Origin: Streptomyces melanogenes
GTDB taxonomy: Bacteria; Actinomycetota; Actinomycetes; Streptomycetales; Streptomycetaceae
DNA: 64,000 bases
Assembly (NCBI RefSeq): GCF_014649795.1
Contig: NZ_BMTS01000002.1
Span: 186,001-250,000, forward strand
Direction: 5' to 3'
Both the position numbers and the translations under genes were made by a program. The notes under the pieces are model-generated. The model worked only from the letters and a program-made list of their open reading frames with translations, was not told where the DNA came from and made no database searches. This document shows, piece by piece, positions 1-9,111 of the stretch (positions within the stretch are counted from its first letter, which is position 1; every line of letters starts with the position of its first letter).

Positions 1-816
1 GTCCGGCGCGACTTCGTCGCCAACGTCAGCCATGAGCTCAAGACGCCGGTCGGCGCGCTCTCCCTGCTCTCCGAGGCCGTCATGGACGCCTCGGACGACC
101 CCGAGGCGATTACCCGCTTCGCGGGCCGGATGCAGATCGAGGCCAACCGGCTGACCAATCTGGTCCAGGAGCTCATCGACCTGTCCCGGGTGCAGAACGA
201 CGACCCGCTGGAGGACGCCGAGCCGGTCCGGGTCGACGAGCTGGTGGCCGAGGCCATCGACCGCTCCCGTCACCCCGCGTCCACCAAGCAGATCACGATG
301 GCCGCGGGCGGCACGGCGGACCTGTACGTGTGGGGGAACCGCGGCCAGCTCGCCGCCGCCCTCGGCAACCTCGTCGAGAACGCGGTCAACTACTCCCCGG
401 CCAGGACCAGGGTCGGCATCGCGGGCCGCCGCGTCGCCGCGCCCGGCGGGGACCTCATCGAGATAGCCGTGACCGACCAGGGCATCGGCATCTCGGAGAA
501 GGACCGGGAGCGCGTCTTCGAGCGCTTCTACCGCGTCGACCCGGCCCGCTCCCGCGCCACCGGTGGTACGGGCCTGGGCCTGGCCATCGTCAAACACGTG
601 GCCGCCTCGCACGGCGGGGAGGTCACCGTCTGGAGCTCCGAGGGACAGGGCTCCACCTTCACCCTGAGGCTGCCGGAAGCCGGCGCCGTACGGGACCGCG
701 CCGCACCCGACCCCGCAGGCCCGGACGACGACGCCGTCGACGAGCCGCCGTACGACACCTTCCCCAACGCGCACGACTCCACCACTGTGCCCCCTGCCCC
801 GGAGGTCCTTCCGTGA
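1..816 (+). CDS. phoR: Sensor histidine kinase PhoR/SenX3 type, 5' end missing
   Basis: C-terminal catalytic half of a membrane histidine kinase; the reading frame is open from the first base, so the sensor and membrane part lie outside the window. The H-box reads NVSHELKTP with the phospho-accepting His at nt 31-33. The ATPase follows with N-box NLVENAVNYS, G1 box DQGIGIS, F box FERFYRVD and G2 box GTGLGLAIVKHV. The last ~40 residues are an acidic, Pro-rich tail. The stop overlaps the next GTG by 4 bp (GTGA), so kinase and regulator are translationally coupled. Position beside carD-ispD-ispF matches the phoR-phoP locus of streptomycetes (from memory), so phosphate sensing is the likely role. 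It is homologous to mycobacterial SenX3. Confidence 0.9.
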   Translation, partial: VRRDFVANVSHELKTPVGALSLLSEAVMDASDDPEAITRFAGRMQIEANRLTNLVQELIDLSRVQNDDPLEDAEPVRVDELVAEAIDRSRHPASTKQITMAAGGTADLYVWGNRGQLAAALGNLVENAVNYSPARTRVGIAGRRVAAPGGDLIEIAVTDQGIGISEKDRERVFERFYRVDPARSRATGGTGLGLAIVKHVAASHGGEVTVWSSEGQGSTFTLRLPEAGAVRDRAAPDPAGPDDDAVDEPPYDTFPNAHDSTTVPPAPEVLP

Positions 817-1493
817 CCCGAGTGCTCGTCGTCGAGGACGAGGAATCGTTCAGCGACGCCCTGTCCTACATGCTCCGCAAAGAGGGCTTCGAGGTCGCCG
901 TGGCGGCCACCGGGCCCGACGGGCTGGACGAGTTCGAGCGCAACGGCGCCGACCTCGTGCTGCTCGACCTGATGCTGCCGGGGCTGCCCGGCACGGAGGT
1001 CTGCCGCCAGCTGCGCGGCCGCTCCAACGTCCCGGTGATCATGGTCACCGCCAAGGACAGCGAGATCGACAAGGTCGTGGGTCTGGAAATAGGAGCCGAC
1101 GACTACGTCACCAAGCCCTTCTCGTCCCGTGAGCTCGTCGCCCGCATCCGCGCGGTGCTGCGCCGCCGGGGCGAGCCGGAGGAGGTCACCCCGGCGGCCC
1201 TGGAGGCCGGCCCGGTCCGCATGGACGTGGACCGCCACGTGGTCACCGTCTCCGGCGGCAAGGTCGACCTGCCGCTGAAGGAGTTCGACCTCCTGGAGAT
1301 GCTGCTGCGCAACGCGGGCCGCGTGCTGACCCGGATGCAGCTGATCGACAGAGTCTGGGGCGCGGACTACGTGGGCGACACCAAGACCCTCGACGTCCAC
1401 GTCAAGCGCCTCCGCGCCAAGATCGAGCCCGATCCCGGCGCGCCGCGCTACCTGGTCACCGTGCGGGGCCTGGGCTACAAGTTCGAGCCGTAA
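813..1493 (+). CDS. phoP: Response regulator PhoP/RegX3, OmpR family
   Basis: 226-residue OmpR/PhoB-type regulator starting at GTG 813 inside the kinase stop. The receiver domain (about 1-115) has the acidic pair E8-D9, phospho-acceptor D52 in LLDLMLPG, and the conserved Thr and Lys in MVTAKD and VTKPFSS. The winged-helix DNA-binding domain (about 128-226) ends with the usual TVRGLGYKFEP. It should activate or repress phosphate-scavenging genes when phosphorylated by the upstream kinase. A longer in-frame extension upstream runs through the kinase gene and is not used. A strong symmetric hairpin follows 10 bp after the stop. Confidence 0.93.
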   Translation: MTRVLVVEDEESFSDALSYMLRKEGFEVAVAATGPDGLDEFERNGADLVLLDLMLPGLPGTEVCRQLRGRSNVPVIMVTAKDSEIDKVVGLEIGADDYVTKPFSSRELVARIRAVLRRRGEPEEVTPAALEAGPVRMDVDRHVVTVSGGKVDLPLKEFDLLEMLLRNAGRVLTRMQLIDRVWGADYVGDTKTLDVHVKRLRAKIEPDPGAPRYLVTVRGLGYKFEP

Positions 1494-1503
1494 ACCGGCC
1501 CGA

Positions 1504-1550
1504 CATACGAGGAGGGGCCCCGGACAGTGTCCGGGGCCCCTCCTCGTATG
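1504..1550. terminator. Perfect 22-bp stem, bidirectional terminator
   Basis: 1504-1525 is the exact reverse complement of 1529-1550, with a 3-nt loop (AGT). It lies between the stop of phoP (1493) and the stop of the convergent lipoprotein gene (1561), so it can end transcripts from both sides. There is no long T-run, as is usual in Streptomyces. Confidence 0.88.
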
Positions 1551-1560
1551 CGTGCTTACG

Positions 1561-2235
1561 TCAGTGACCCGCACCCGTGCTCGCGGTGCCCGACGGCTTG
1601 CCGCCCTTGGCCGGGGTGTTCGACGGCTTGCCCGAGGGCTTGCCGCTCGCGGGGGCGCCCGGCGTGGCGCCCGGGGACGCGCTCGTGCCCGGCTCGCCCG
1701 GGGCCACCGGAGGCTTGGGGGCCTCGCTGGGGCCGTAGCCCTCGAAGTAGCTGGTGGACGGGACCACGAACGCGCGCAGCGTCACGTCGCCGGTCTTGCT
1801 CAGTTGGAAGGTGACGGGCTGGGCGTCGCCGTTCTTGGCGGCCTCCTTGCCGTTCTCCACCACGGCGGACGCGTTGTCCTTGCCGCCGAGGATCAGCGAG
1901 CCGTGCGCGGGCACGGTGAGGCCCTGCTGGCCCTTGCCGGGGGAGAGCTTCACCGTGGCGCCCGACGCCGAGAGCTTGATCGCGTCGAGCGTCTGCGGCT
2001 TGTCGCCGTTGTTGAACACGGTCGCCGTGATCACGGCGGGCCCGGCCGCGTCGGCCTTGGGCTGCGTGAGGACGGTCGCGTTCTGGATCTTGATGTCACC
2101 GACCTTGACGGCGGCGTTGTCCGGCTTCACTTCGAGCGTCTGCGCGTCGTTGCCCGCCGAGCATGCGGCGAGAGAGGCGAGCGAGAACGCGATGGCAGAG
2201 GCGGCGAGGGCGCCGCGTCGAAGGCTGCGGCTCAC
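1561..2235 (-). CDS. Secreted lipoprotein, DUF461/PCuAC-like
   Basis: 224-residue lipoprotein. The N-terminus has basic residues, a hydrophobic stretch and the lipobox LAAC with Cys25. The mature part carries a single beta-rich domain with TNGD-like turns (VFNNGDKPQTL, LSPGKGQQGLTVPAHG), the pattern I associate with the DUF461/copper-chaperone-like family of actinomycetes. No His-rich or Met-rich copper motif is obvious, so metal binding is not shown. The last ~50 residues are Pro/Gly/Ser/Ala-rich and probably disordered. It converges on phoP across the symmetric terminator. Function unknown. Confidence 0.8.
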   Translation of the reverse strand: MSRSLRRGALAASAIAFSLASLAACSAGNDAQTLEVKPDNAAVKVGDIKIQNATVLTQPKADAAGPAVITATVFNNGDKPQTLDAIKLSASGATVKLSPGKGQQGLTVPAHGSLILGGKDNASAVVENGKEAAKNGDAQPVTFQLSKTGDVTLRAFVVPSTSYFEGYGPSEAPKPPVAPGEPGTSASPGATPGAPASGKPSGKPSNTPAKGGKPSGTASTGAGH

Positions 2236-2864
2236 GGCGGCGGCAACTCCTTGGACGTAAGGACATCTAAAGGACGGCTAAGTCTGTGTCAGCTGGCTTA
2301 GGTTACCGAGCCGTCCTCGCGAGCCCGCACCCGACCCGCCCCTGGGCGCGGGTCCGCCGCGCCCGGACCCGTACGCCGCTCCCCGCGCACCTCCCCGGCG
2401 CGTCACCGGAACCTTCCGCGCAACCCCCGTGATCCGTCCGCACCCGCTCTGATCTCGGAGTTTCGCGCGGCGTTCACATATCGCGGGTGATCAATTCTCC
2501 GGACCGCCACGTATTCCTTACCGAAAACCTCCAGGCCCGCATCCGTTGATCAATTCAGGAAAAAATCGCGATCACGCCGAACGGGTGACCGATCACCGAA
2601 CGGAGCAGTGGAAGTTCACCGCTTGGAACCCGACAAAACGGGACGTTCAGACCAGTTGAGGGGGGTTGCGAAGAGTGTGACGGGCATGTTTCCCTGCCCC
2701 CGAACAGCCGCTCCGACCTGCGGATACCCCCTCCCGTGAGCCCTCCGCAGCACGTTCCTGTTGCTGTTGTCAAGCCCCGAGATATGCCCTGACCTGCGAA
2801 AACGCCATTCAGAACAGGCTGTTCTCGTGTTACCCTGGATAGCCACGGAAGGGGTACCTGTCAC
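2236..2864. promoter_or_regulatory. 629-bp divergent intergenic region before carD with repeated GATCA motifs
   Basis: No gene was seen here. The region is less GC-rich than its surroundings. It holds two identical copies of TGATCAATTC (2488-2497 and 2547-2556), a near direct repeat GATCACGCCGAACGG (2570-2584) / GATCACCGAACGG (2591-2603), and a perfect palindrome GAACAGGCTGTTC (2812-2824) 40 bp before the carD start. It must carry the promoters of both carD and the divergent lipoprotein gene. Which protein reads these motifs is unknown. Confidence 0.55.
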
Positions 2865-3347
2865 ATGACGTTCAAGGTTGGCGACACCGTGGTCTATCCC
2901 CATCACGGGGCCGCGCTGATCGAGGCCATCGAAACTCGCCAGATCAAAGGCGTGGACAAGACCTACTTGGTGCTCAAGGTCGCCCAGGGCGACTTGACTG
3001 TGCGCGTGCCTGCGGACAATGCGGAGTTCGTCGGCGTTCGCGATGTGGTTGGCCAGGACGGGCTGGACCGGGTCTTCGAGGTGCTGCGCGCACCGTATGC
3101 GGAGGAGCCCACGAACTGGTCCCGTCGCTACAAGGCAAATCTCGAAAAGCTCGCCTCCGGCGATGTCATCAAGGTCGCCGAAGTGGTGCGCGACCTGTGG
3201 CGTCGTGAGCGCGAGCGCGGACTCTCCGCAGGTGAGAAGCGCATGCTCGCCAAGGCGCGGCAGATCCTGGTGAGCGAGCTGGCACTCGCTGAGAACACCA
3301 ACGAAGACAAGGCCGAGGCCCTCCTCGACGAGGTCCTCGCGTCCTGA
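2865..3347 (+). CDS. carD: CarD/CdnL family RNA polymerase-binding regulator
   Basis: 160-residue CarD/CdnL protein. The N-terminal Tudor-like RNA-polymerase-interacting domain (about 1-60) starts [15 protein letters not shown]. The C-terminal helical DNA-binding domain includes Trp85 in NWSRRYK, the residue known in mycobacterial CarD to wedge the upstream edge of the open promoter bubble. The family stabilises RNAP open complexes, chiefly at rRNA and housekeeping promoters. Length agrees with the mycobacterial protein. The ATG follows an AAGGGG-containing leader. It is followed by ispD after a 247-bp gap, as in many actinobacteria. Confidence 0.95.
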   Translation: MTFKVGDTVVYPHHGAALIEAIETRQIKGVDKTYLVLKVAQGDLTVRVPADNAEFVGVRDVVGQDGLDRVFEVLRAPYAEEPTNWSRRYKANLEKLASGDVIKVAEVVRDLWRRERERGLSAGEKRMLAKARQILVSELALAENTNEDKAEALLDEVLAS

Positions 3348-3408
3348 CACTGGTGATTCCGGGGGCATCGCCTCCCGGCGGACCAGCATTGCCGCGGTGC
3401 CCGCTGAC

Positions 3409-3428
3409 CAGCAGTGACCTCACTGCTG
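3409..3428. terminator. Short perfect hairpin downstream of carD
   Basis: CAGCAGTGA (3409-3417) pairs perfectly with TCACTGCTG (3420-3428) across a 2-nt loop, 60 bp after the carD stop. It could be a weak terminator or an operator for the ispD promoter. No T-run follows. Confidence 0.35.
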
Positions 3429-3594
3429 TGTCGCCGGGCGCTGCGGCATGTTCGGACATCATTCGTACGCACGGCACCCGCAGCGGCGTGCCGGGCCGGG
3501 CAGAGCGCCCGACCGGTCGTCACGGAAGGGGCCGGTCAGGGGCGTCGCGCCCAGCTTGCTGAGGCCATACCCATGTCGCCGAAGGACACAAACC

Positions 3595-4332
3595 TTGTCT
3601 GAGGAAACGCGCGTTTTCCGCACCGCCGCAGTGATTCCCGCGGCCGGCCGCGGCGTGCGGCTCGGCCCGGGCGCCCCCAAGGCGCTCCGCGCGCTGAACG
3701 GCACGCCCATGCTCATCCACGCCGTCCGGGCGATGGCCGCCTCCCGCGCCGTCTCCCTCGTCGTCGTCGTGGCCCCGCCCGACGGCGCCACCGAGGTGAA
3801 GAACCTGCTGGCCGAGCACGCCCTGCCGGACCGCACCGACTTCCTCGTGGTGCCCGGCGGCGAGAGCCGCCAGGAGTCCGTCCGGCTCGGCCTTGCCGCG
3901 CTGCCGCAGGGCATCGACGTGGTCCTCGTCCACGACGCGGCCCGCCCGCTGGTGCCGGTCGACACGGTCGACGCGGTCATCGAGGCCGTACGGGACGGGG
4001 CCCCGGCCGTCGTCCCCGCGCTGCCGCTCGCCGACACCGTCAAGGAGGTCGAGCCGCACGCCGACGGCACCCCCGAGCCGGTGCTCGCCACGCCCGACCG
4101 CGCCCGGCTGCGCGCCGTCCAGACCCCGCAGGGCTTCGACCACGCCACCCTGGTGCGCGCCCACGAGAGCGTCACCGGCGACGTCACCGACGACGCGTCC
4201 ATGGTCGAGCGGCTCGGCCTGAAGGTCGTGGTCGTCCCCGGCCACGAGGAGGCCTTCAAGGTCACCCGCCCGCTGGACCTGGTCCTGGCGGAGGCGGTCC
4301 TGGCCCGCAGGAGGGCGAACGATGGCTTCTGA
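3595..4332 (+). CDS. ispD: 2-C-methyl-D-erythritol 4-phosphate cytidylyltransferase
   Basis: 245 residues if translated from TTG 3595, which has GAAGGA 8-9 bp upstream; an ATG at 3448 in the same frame would add about 50 residues with no family resemblance. IspD transfers CMP to methylerythritol phosphate in the non-mevalonate isoprenoid pathway. The nucleotide-binding loop [10 protein letters not shown] (about 15-24) and the following Lys29 are present, as are [11 protein letters not shown] and the C-terminal [10 protein letters not shown] and FKVTRPLDL motifs. It overlaps ispF by 11 bp, so the pair is coupled. Confidence 0.93.
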   Translation: MSEETRVFRTAAVIPAAGRGVRLGPGAPKALRALNGTPMLIHAVRAMAASRAVSLVVVVAPPDGATEVKNLLAEHALPDRTDFLVVPGGESRQESVRLGLAALPQGIDVVLVHDAARPLVPVDTVDAVIEAVRDGAPAVVPALPLADTVKEVEPHADGTPEPVLATPDRARLRAVQTPQGFDHATLVRAHESVTGDVTDDASMVERLGLKVVVVPGHEEAFKVTRPLDLVLAEAVLARRRANDGF

Positions 4333-4825
4333 GACCCCCGTGGCGCCACTGATCCCGCAGGTCGGCATCGGCACCGACATCCACGCCTTCGAGGAGGGCC
4401 GCGAGCTGTGGTGCGCGGGCCTGCTCTGGGAGGACGAGGGCCCGGGCCTGGCGGGCCACTCCGACGCCGACGTCGTCGCCCACGCCGCCTGCAACGCCCT
4501 GTTCTCCGCGGCCGGCCTCGGCGACCTCGGCGCCCACTTCGGCACCGGGCGCCCCGAGTGGTCCGGCGCCTCCGGCGTCACGCTGCTCACCGAGGCCGCC
4601 CGGATCGTCCGGGCCGCGGGCTTCGGCATCGGCAACGTGGCCGTCCAGGTGGTCGGCCCCCGCCCCAAGATCGGCAAGCGGCGCGACGAGGCCCAGAAGG
4701 TGCTCTCGGACGCGGTCGGCGCGCCCGTCTCGGTCTCCGGCGCCACCACCGACGGCCTGGGCTTCCCCGGCCGCGGCGACGGCCTCGCCGCGATCGCCAC
4801 GGCGCTGGTCTACCGGACCGGCTGA
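4322..4825 (+). CDS. ispF: 2-C-methyl-D-erythritol 2,4-cyclodiphosphate synthase
   Basis: 167-residue IspF, the enzyme that cyclises CDP-methylerythritol phosphate to the cyclodiphosphate two steps after IspD. Metal ligands are in GIGTDIHAF and in [11 protein letters not shown]. The C-terminal [18 protein letters not shown] matches the family. Length is normal (about 160). The start ATG 4322 lies inside the ispD 3' end with AGGAGGG just upstream. No separate terminator is seen after it; cysS begins 134 bp later. Confidence 0.95.
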   Translation: MASETPVAPLIPQVGIGTDIHAFEEGRELWCAGLLWEDEGPGLAGHSDADVVAHAACNALFSAAGLGDLGAHFGTGRPEWSGASGVTLLTEAARIVRAAGFGIGNVAVQVVGPRPKIGKRRDEAQKVLSDAVGAPVSVSGATTDGLGFPGRGDGLAAIATALVYRTG

Positions 4826-4959
4826 ACCCGCCGCGGCACCCGGCGCAAAGCGGACCGCAAAGCTCCCCGCCGAGCGCGCCGGAAAAGCTTCTGTCACACT
4901 TCGGTGCCCCGTGGCCCAAGGGTCGCGGGGCACTGCTACGGGCCCACTACCCTGGAGTG

Positions 4960-6357
4960 GTGACTATTCGCCTGTACGACACCAGCGCCCGGCAGATCCG
5001 TGATTTCACCCCGCTCGTGCCGGGCTGTGTCTCGATCTACCTCTGTGGCGCGACCGTGCAGGCCGCCCCGCACATCGGGCACGTCCGCTCCTACCTGAAC
5101 TTCGACATCGCCCGCCGCTGGTTCCAATACCGCGGCTACGACGTCACGTTCGTCCGCAACGTCACCGACATCGACGACAAGATCATCGCGAAGTCGGCCG
5201 AGCAGGGCCGCCCCTGGTGGTCGATCGGATACGAGAACGAGCGCGCCTTCAACGACGGCTACGACGCGCTGGGTTGCCTGCCGCCCACGTACGAGCCGAG
5301 GGCGACCGGGCACGTGCCCGAGATGATCGAGATGATGCGCGGCCTGATCGAGCGCGGTCACGCGTACGAGGCCGACGGCAGCGTCTACTTCGACGTGCGC
5401 TCCTTCCCCGGCTATCTGGAGCTGTCCAACCAGGACATCGACGACCTGCTCCAGCCCGACGAGGGCGTCGCGGGCAAGCGCGACCCGCGCGACTTCGCCA
5501 TGTGGAAGGCGACCAAGCCGGGCGAGCCCGACTGGGAGACGCCCTGGGGCCGCGGCCGTCCCGGCTGGCACCTGGAGTGCTCGGCGATGGCCCACAAGTA
5601 CCTGGGCAGCGCCTTCGACATCCACGGCGGCGGCCGCGACCTGATCTTCCCGCACCACGAGAACGAGATCGCCCAGGCCAAGGCGTTCGGCGACGCGTTC
5701 GCCGCGTACTGGATGCACAACGCCTGGGTGACCATGTCCGGCGAGAAGATGTCCAAGTCGCTCGGCAACTCGGTCCTCGTCTCCGACATGGTCCGCCAGT
5801 GGCGCCCGATCGTCCTGCGCTACTACCTGGGCACCCCGCACTACCGCTCGACCATCGAGTACAGCGAGGAGGCCCTGCGCGAGGCCGAGTCGGCGTTCGC
5901 GCGCATCGAGGGCTTCGTCCAGCGCGTCGTAGAGAAGGCGGGGGGCGCGGTCGAGCCCGCCGCCGAGGTGCCGCCCGCGTTCGCCGAGGCGATGGACGAC
6001 GACATGGGCGTCCCGCAGGCGCTCGCGATCGTCCACACCACGGTCCGCCAGGGCAACAGCGCGCTGGCCGCCGACGACAAGGAAGCGGCCGTCGCCCGGC
6101 TAGCCGAGGTCCGCGCGATGCTCGGCGTCCTGGGCCTGGACCCGCTGGACCCCCACTGGGCGGGCGAGGCCGACCGCGGCGAGGACCTGCACGGGGCCGT
6201 CGACACGCTCGTACGGCTGGTGCTGGAGCAGCGCGAGGCGGCCCGCGCCCGCAAGGACTGGGCCACCGCCGACGCCATCCGCGACCAGCTGACCCAGTCC
6301 GGCCTGGTCATCGAGGACAGCCCCAGCGGCCCCCGCTGGACCCTCGGCCCCCGCTGA
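4960..6357 (+). CDS. cysS: Cysteinyl-tRNA synthetase
   Basis: 465-residue class I synthetase charging tRNA-Cys. HIGH-type motif PHIGH at about residues 37-41, zinc ligand Cys29 in YLCGAT, further ligands in WHLECSAM and HHENE, and KMSKS at about 263-267 (GEKMSKSLGNS). The C-terminal DALR-type anticodon-binding helices carry REAARARKDW and ADAIRDQL. Start chosen at GTG 4960 (TIRLYDTSA); GTG 4957 one codon earlier is equally possible and neither has an ideal ribosome-binding site. It follows ispDF in the same direction. Confidence 0.94.
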   Translation: MTIRLYDTSARQIRDFTPLVPGCVSIYLCGATVQAAPHIGHVRSYLNFDIARRWFQYRGYDVTFVRNVTDIDDKIIAKSAEQGRPWWSIGYENERAFNDGYDALGCLPPTYEPRATGHVPEMIEMMRGLIERGHAYEADGSVYFDVRSFPGYLELSNQDIDDLLQPDEGVAGKRDPRDFAMWKATKPGEPDWETPWGRGRPGWHLECSAMAHKYLGSAFDIHGGGRDLIFPHHENEIAQAKAFGDAFAAYWMHNAWVTMSGEKMSKSLGNSVLVSDMVRQWRPIVLRYYLGTPHYRSTIEYSEEALREAESAFARIEGFVQRVVEKAGGAVEPAAEVPPAFAEAMDDDMGVPQALAIVHTTVRQGNSALAADDKEAAVARLAEVRAMLGVLGLDPLDPHWAGEADRGEDLHGAVDTLVRLVLEQREAARARKDWATADAIRDQLTQSGLVIEDSPSGPRWTLGPR

Positions 6358-6370
6358 CGAGGCAGCGCGA

Positions 6371-6398
6371 TGTGCCGCCCGGGCGACCGGGCGGCACA
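6371..6398 (+). terminator. 12-bp stem hairpin after cysS
   Basis: TGTGCCGCCCGG (6371-6382) pairs perfectly with 6387-6398 across a 4-nt loop, 13 bp after the cysS stop. It probably separates cysS from rlmB, which would then need its own promoter in the next 75 bp. Confidence 0.75.
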
Positions 6399-6476
6399 CT
6401 TCATATACGTACGTACGCAGGACCCACGGACGCCACGACGCCCCGCAGGTCGCTCAATCACGGAAACAGGTAGGTC

Positions 6477-7436
6477 ATGGCCGGGAACAGCCAGCGCAGG
6501 AACCGCCGCACGTCCAACAAGAAGGGCGCTACGGTCGGCAGCGGTGGCCAGCGGCGCCGGGGGCTGGAGGGCAAGGGCCCCACGCCCAAGGCCGAGGACC
6601 GCAAGAAGCACAAGAAGAACCGCATCGCCACGGCCAAGGCCCGGCAGGCCGCCACCCGCCGCCCGGCCCCGCGCCGCGGCGGCCCCAAGGGCACGTCCGA
6701 GATGGTCGTCGGCCGCAACCCGGTCTTCGAGGCGCTGCGCGACGGCGTCCCGGCCACCACGCTGTACGTGCAGCAGTACATCGACAACGACGAGCGGGTG
6801 CGCGAGGCGCTCCAGCTCGCGGGCGAGCGCGGCAACATCAACCTGATGGAGGCCCCGCGCGCCGAGCTCGACCGGATGACCAACGGGCTCAACCACCAGG
6901 GCCTGGTCCTCCAGGTCCCGCCGTACGAGTACGCGCACCCGCAGGACCTCCTGGAGGCGGCGTACGACAACCACGACGAGCCGCTGATCGTCGCCCTCGA
7001 CGGCGTCACCGACCCGCGCAACCTCGGCGCGATCGTCCGCTCCACCTCCGCCTTCGGCGGACACGGCGTGGTCGTGCCCGAGCGCCGCGCGGCCGGGATG
7101 ACGGCCGGCGCCTGGAAGTCCTCGGCGGGCACCGCGGCCCGTACGCCGGTCTCGCGCGTCACCAACCTGACCCGCGCCCTGGAGGACTACAAGAAGGCCG
7201 GTGTCACGGTCGTGGGCCTGGCGGCCGACGGCGAGCACACCGTCGAGCAGCTGGAGGCGCTGGCCGGTCCGGTCGTCATCGTCATCGGCAGCGAGGGCAA
7301 GGGCCTGGGCCGCCTCGTCGGCGAGACCTGCGACTACCGCGTGCGGATCTCGATGCCGGGCGGCGCCGAGTCGCTGAACGCCGGTGTCGCGGCGGGCATC
7401 GTCCTGTACGAGGCGGCGCGCCGCCGCAAGGGCTGA
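6477..7436 (+). CDS. rlmB: 23S rRNA (guanosine-2'-O)-methyltransferase, SpoU family
   Basis: 319-residue SPOUT methyltransferase, likely modifying G2251-equivalent in the 23S rRNA peptidyl-transferase loop. The N-terminal ~75 residues are a very basic Lys/Arg-rich extension with repeated KKHKKN and RRPAPRRGG patterns. Then come the substrate-binding domain (VVGRNPVFEAL) and the SpoU core: NLGAIVRSTSAFG, VIGSEGKGLGRLV and SLNAGVAAGIVLYE, which form the trefoil-knot AdoMet site. The start ATG 6477 follows AGGTAGG. A hairpin follows the stop. Confidence 0.92.
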   Translation: MAGNSQRRNRRTSNKKGATVGSGGQRRRGLEGKGPTPKAEDRKKHKKNRIATAKARQAATRRPAPRRGGPKGTSEMVVGRNPVFEALRDGVPATTLYVQQYIDNDERVREALQLAGERGNINLMEAPRAELDRMTNGLNHQGLVLQVPPYEYAHPQDLLEAAYDNHDEPLIVALDGVTDPRNLGAIVRSTSAFGGHGVVVPERRAAGMTAGAWKSSAGTAARTPVSRVTNLTRALEDYKKAGVTVVGLAADGEHTVEQLEALAGPVVIVIGSEGKGLGRLVGETCDYRVRISMPGGAESLNAGVAAGIVLYEAARRRKG

Positions 7437-7446
7437 CGTACGTACC

Positions 7447-7480
7447 GCCGGACGGGCCGATCGGCCGACGCCCGTCCGGC
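7447..7480 (+). terminator. 11-bp stem hairpin after rlmB
   Basis: GCCGGACGGGC (7447-7457) pairs with 7470-7480. The 12-nt loop itself contains the self-complementary CCGATCGG. It lies 10 bp after the rlmB stop. Confidence 0.7.
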
Positions 7481-7555
7481 GTACATGATCTTGACGGGCC
7501 TCGGACAGATCCCATCCCGTCAAGGCAGTGTCCTAAACCTCCGTCACTCGGTTAG

Positions 7556-9100
7556 ATGAGTGTGGACACCAGAACGCCCCGGCCCGGGTTCGACGATCAG
7601 CCTGCCCTGAGTATGGTCAAGGTGGACTCGGACCCCGCGCAGGTCATCGTCAACCACGCCAGTTTCCGGGTGCACTTCCCCCCGAAGGCCCAGCCGAGGC
7701 GCCCGCTGAAGGACCCGGCGAGGCTGCCGGCCGGGGCGGCCCGCCGCCGCGCGCCGGTGGTGTGGAGCGGCCGGGCGGCGCCCGGGGCGACCGGCCTGCT
7801 CCAGGCGGTGCGCGGCCTGGACGCGACGGCCGCGGCGGGCACGTCGCTCGACGTCGGCGCCACCCAGGTCATCCCGCGCATCGACGAGGACACCATGCCG
7901 ACGCCGGTCGTGGTGGCCCCGCGCTCGCCCCTCGGCGACTCCGGCGGCGCCGAGACGGCCCTGCTCCAGGCGGTCCGCCAGAGCCCCCACGGCTACGGCC
8001 AAGGGGCGTACGGGGACGACGGGTTCGACGAGTTCGAGCGCGGCTACGGGGACGGCTCCGACGGCTTCGACGGGCCCGACGGCCCCGAGCCGCGCGGCCA
8101 GCGCCACGGCGCGGACCAGGTGCGGCACGCGTACTACCCGGGCCGCCGGATGAACCTCGGCGTGGTCCTCCTCCCGCTGCGCGTCTTCCTCGGCTTCATC
8201 TCCGTGTACGCGGGAATGGGCAAGCTCTGCGACCCCGTCTACTTCGACGGCGGCGAGCGCGGCTCGATGATGAAGTGGCTGAACTCGCTGCACCCGTGGG
8301 GCCTCGCCGAGCCGCTGCGCTCCTTCGCGCTCCAGCATCCGGTCGGCGCGGGCCTGTCGGTGGCCTTCCTCCAGATCGTGGTGGGCGTGCTGACCATGCT
8401 GGGCCTGTGGCAGCGGGTCGCGGCGGTGTTCGGGGCGCTGCTTTCCGCGGCGCTGCTGGTGACGGTGAGCTGGCAGACGGTTCCGGCGTACGACGCGCCG
8501 GACTTCATCTACCTGGCGGCCTGGTCGCCCCTGATCACGGCGGGCGCGCCGGTGTACTCGCTGGACGCGCGCCTGTCCGGCGAGGCCTGGCGCCGGCTCG
8601 GCCCGCGCTCCACGCTGTGGGAGCTGCGGCGGCGGGTGCTGCGGCGGGGGACGGTGATGGCGACGGTCGTGGTCGGCCTGACCCTGCTGATCGGCTCGCT
8701 GCTCGGCGGGGCGGTCCGCTCCACCGAGATGGTGACGGTCCCGGGTCCGCATTCCGACCCCACCAACTACCTGCCGGGTACGCCGCTGGCGCCCGCGCCG
8801 CACGCCCCGGCGGTCCGCCGCCCCGGCTCGCCCAAGCCGTCCGTGAGCGGGTCCGCGAAGCCGTCTGCGAAGCCGTCCAAGAAGGCGCGGTCGAAGTCCT
8901 CCGTACGGGAGTCCGGGACGGTCGGGGGTGTGCCGAGCCAGACGTCCCAGGGCACGACGGGTCACAAGCCGCCGACCCGCCACCAGGCGCCGGTGGCGCC
9001 GTCGACGACGAGCGCGGGGCCGACGTCGACGGGCGGCGCGTCGACGCCGTCCGGGAGCTCCTCGGGCAACCGCAACCCGATCGGCGGCCTGCTGGGCTGA
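7556..9100 (+). CDS. DoxX family membrane protein with long disordered arms
   Basis: 514 residues. The first ~195 are low-complexity, cytosolic-looking and Gly/Asp/Pro-rich. A four-helix DoxX-type domain follows (about 200-345: VVLLPLRVFLGFISVYAG ... VAFLQIVVGVLTMLGLW ... GALLSAALLVTVSWQTV ... PDFIYLAAWSPLIT). A further single helix at about 365-390 (TVVVGLTLLIGSLLGG) is followed by a ~115-residue Ser/Pro/Lys-rich tail. DoxX-like proteins are linked to quinone or thiosulfate oxidation and redox protection in other bacteria; no catalytic residue can be named here. No clear ribosome-binding site precedes ATG 7556, so start or leaderless translation is uncertain. Confidence 0.82.
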   Translation: MSVDTRTPRPGFDDQPALSMVKVDSDPAQVIVNHASFRVHFPPKAQPRRPLKDPARLPAGAARRRAPVVWSGRAAPGATGLLQAVRGLDATAAAGTSLDVGATQVIPRIDEDTMPTPVVVAPRSPLGDSGGAETALLQAVRQSPHGYGQGAYGDDGFDEFERGYGDGSDGFDGPDGPEPRGQRHGADQVRHAYYPGRRMNLGVVLLPLRVFLGFISVYAGMGKLCDPVYFDGGERGSMMKWLNSLHPWGLAEPLRSFALQHPVGAGLSVAFLQIVVGVLTMLGLWQRVAAVFGALLSAALLVTVSWQTVPAYDAPDFIYLAAWSPLITAGAPVYSLDARLSGEAWRRLGPRSTLWELRRRVLRRGTVMATVVVGLTLLIGSLLGGAVRSTEMVTVPGPHSDPTNYLPGTPLAPAPHAPAVRRPGSPKPSVSGSAKPSAKPSKKARSKSSVRESGTVGGVPSQTSQGTTGHKPPTRHQAPVAPSTTSAGPTSTGGASTPSGSSSGNRNPIGGLLG

Positions 9101-9111
9101 CGGGCAGTTCC

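Noticed and set aside
1527..2301. Rightward open frames opposite the lipoprotein gene
   Set aside because: They run through the terminator hairpin and have composition typical of antisense frames.
2605..2660. GTTCACC-like words (AAGTTCACCGCTTGG, ACGTTCAGACC) as PHO boxes near phoP
   Set aside because: They are not in the 11-bp direct-repeat arrangement PhoP needs and are not in front of a phosphate gene.
2812..2824. GAACAGGCTGTTC as a LexA box
   Set aside because: Spacing between GAAC and GTTC is five bases; the actinobacterial SOS box has four. Kept only as an unnamed palindrome.
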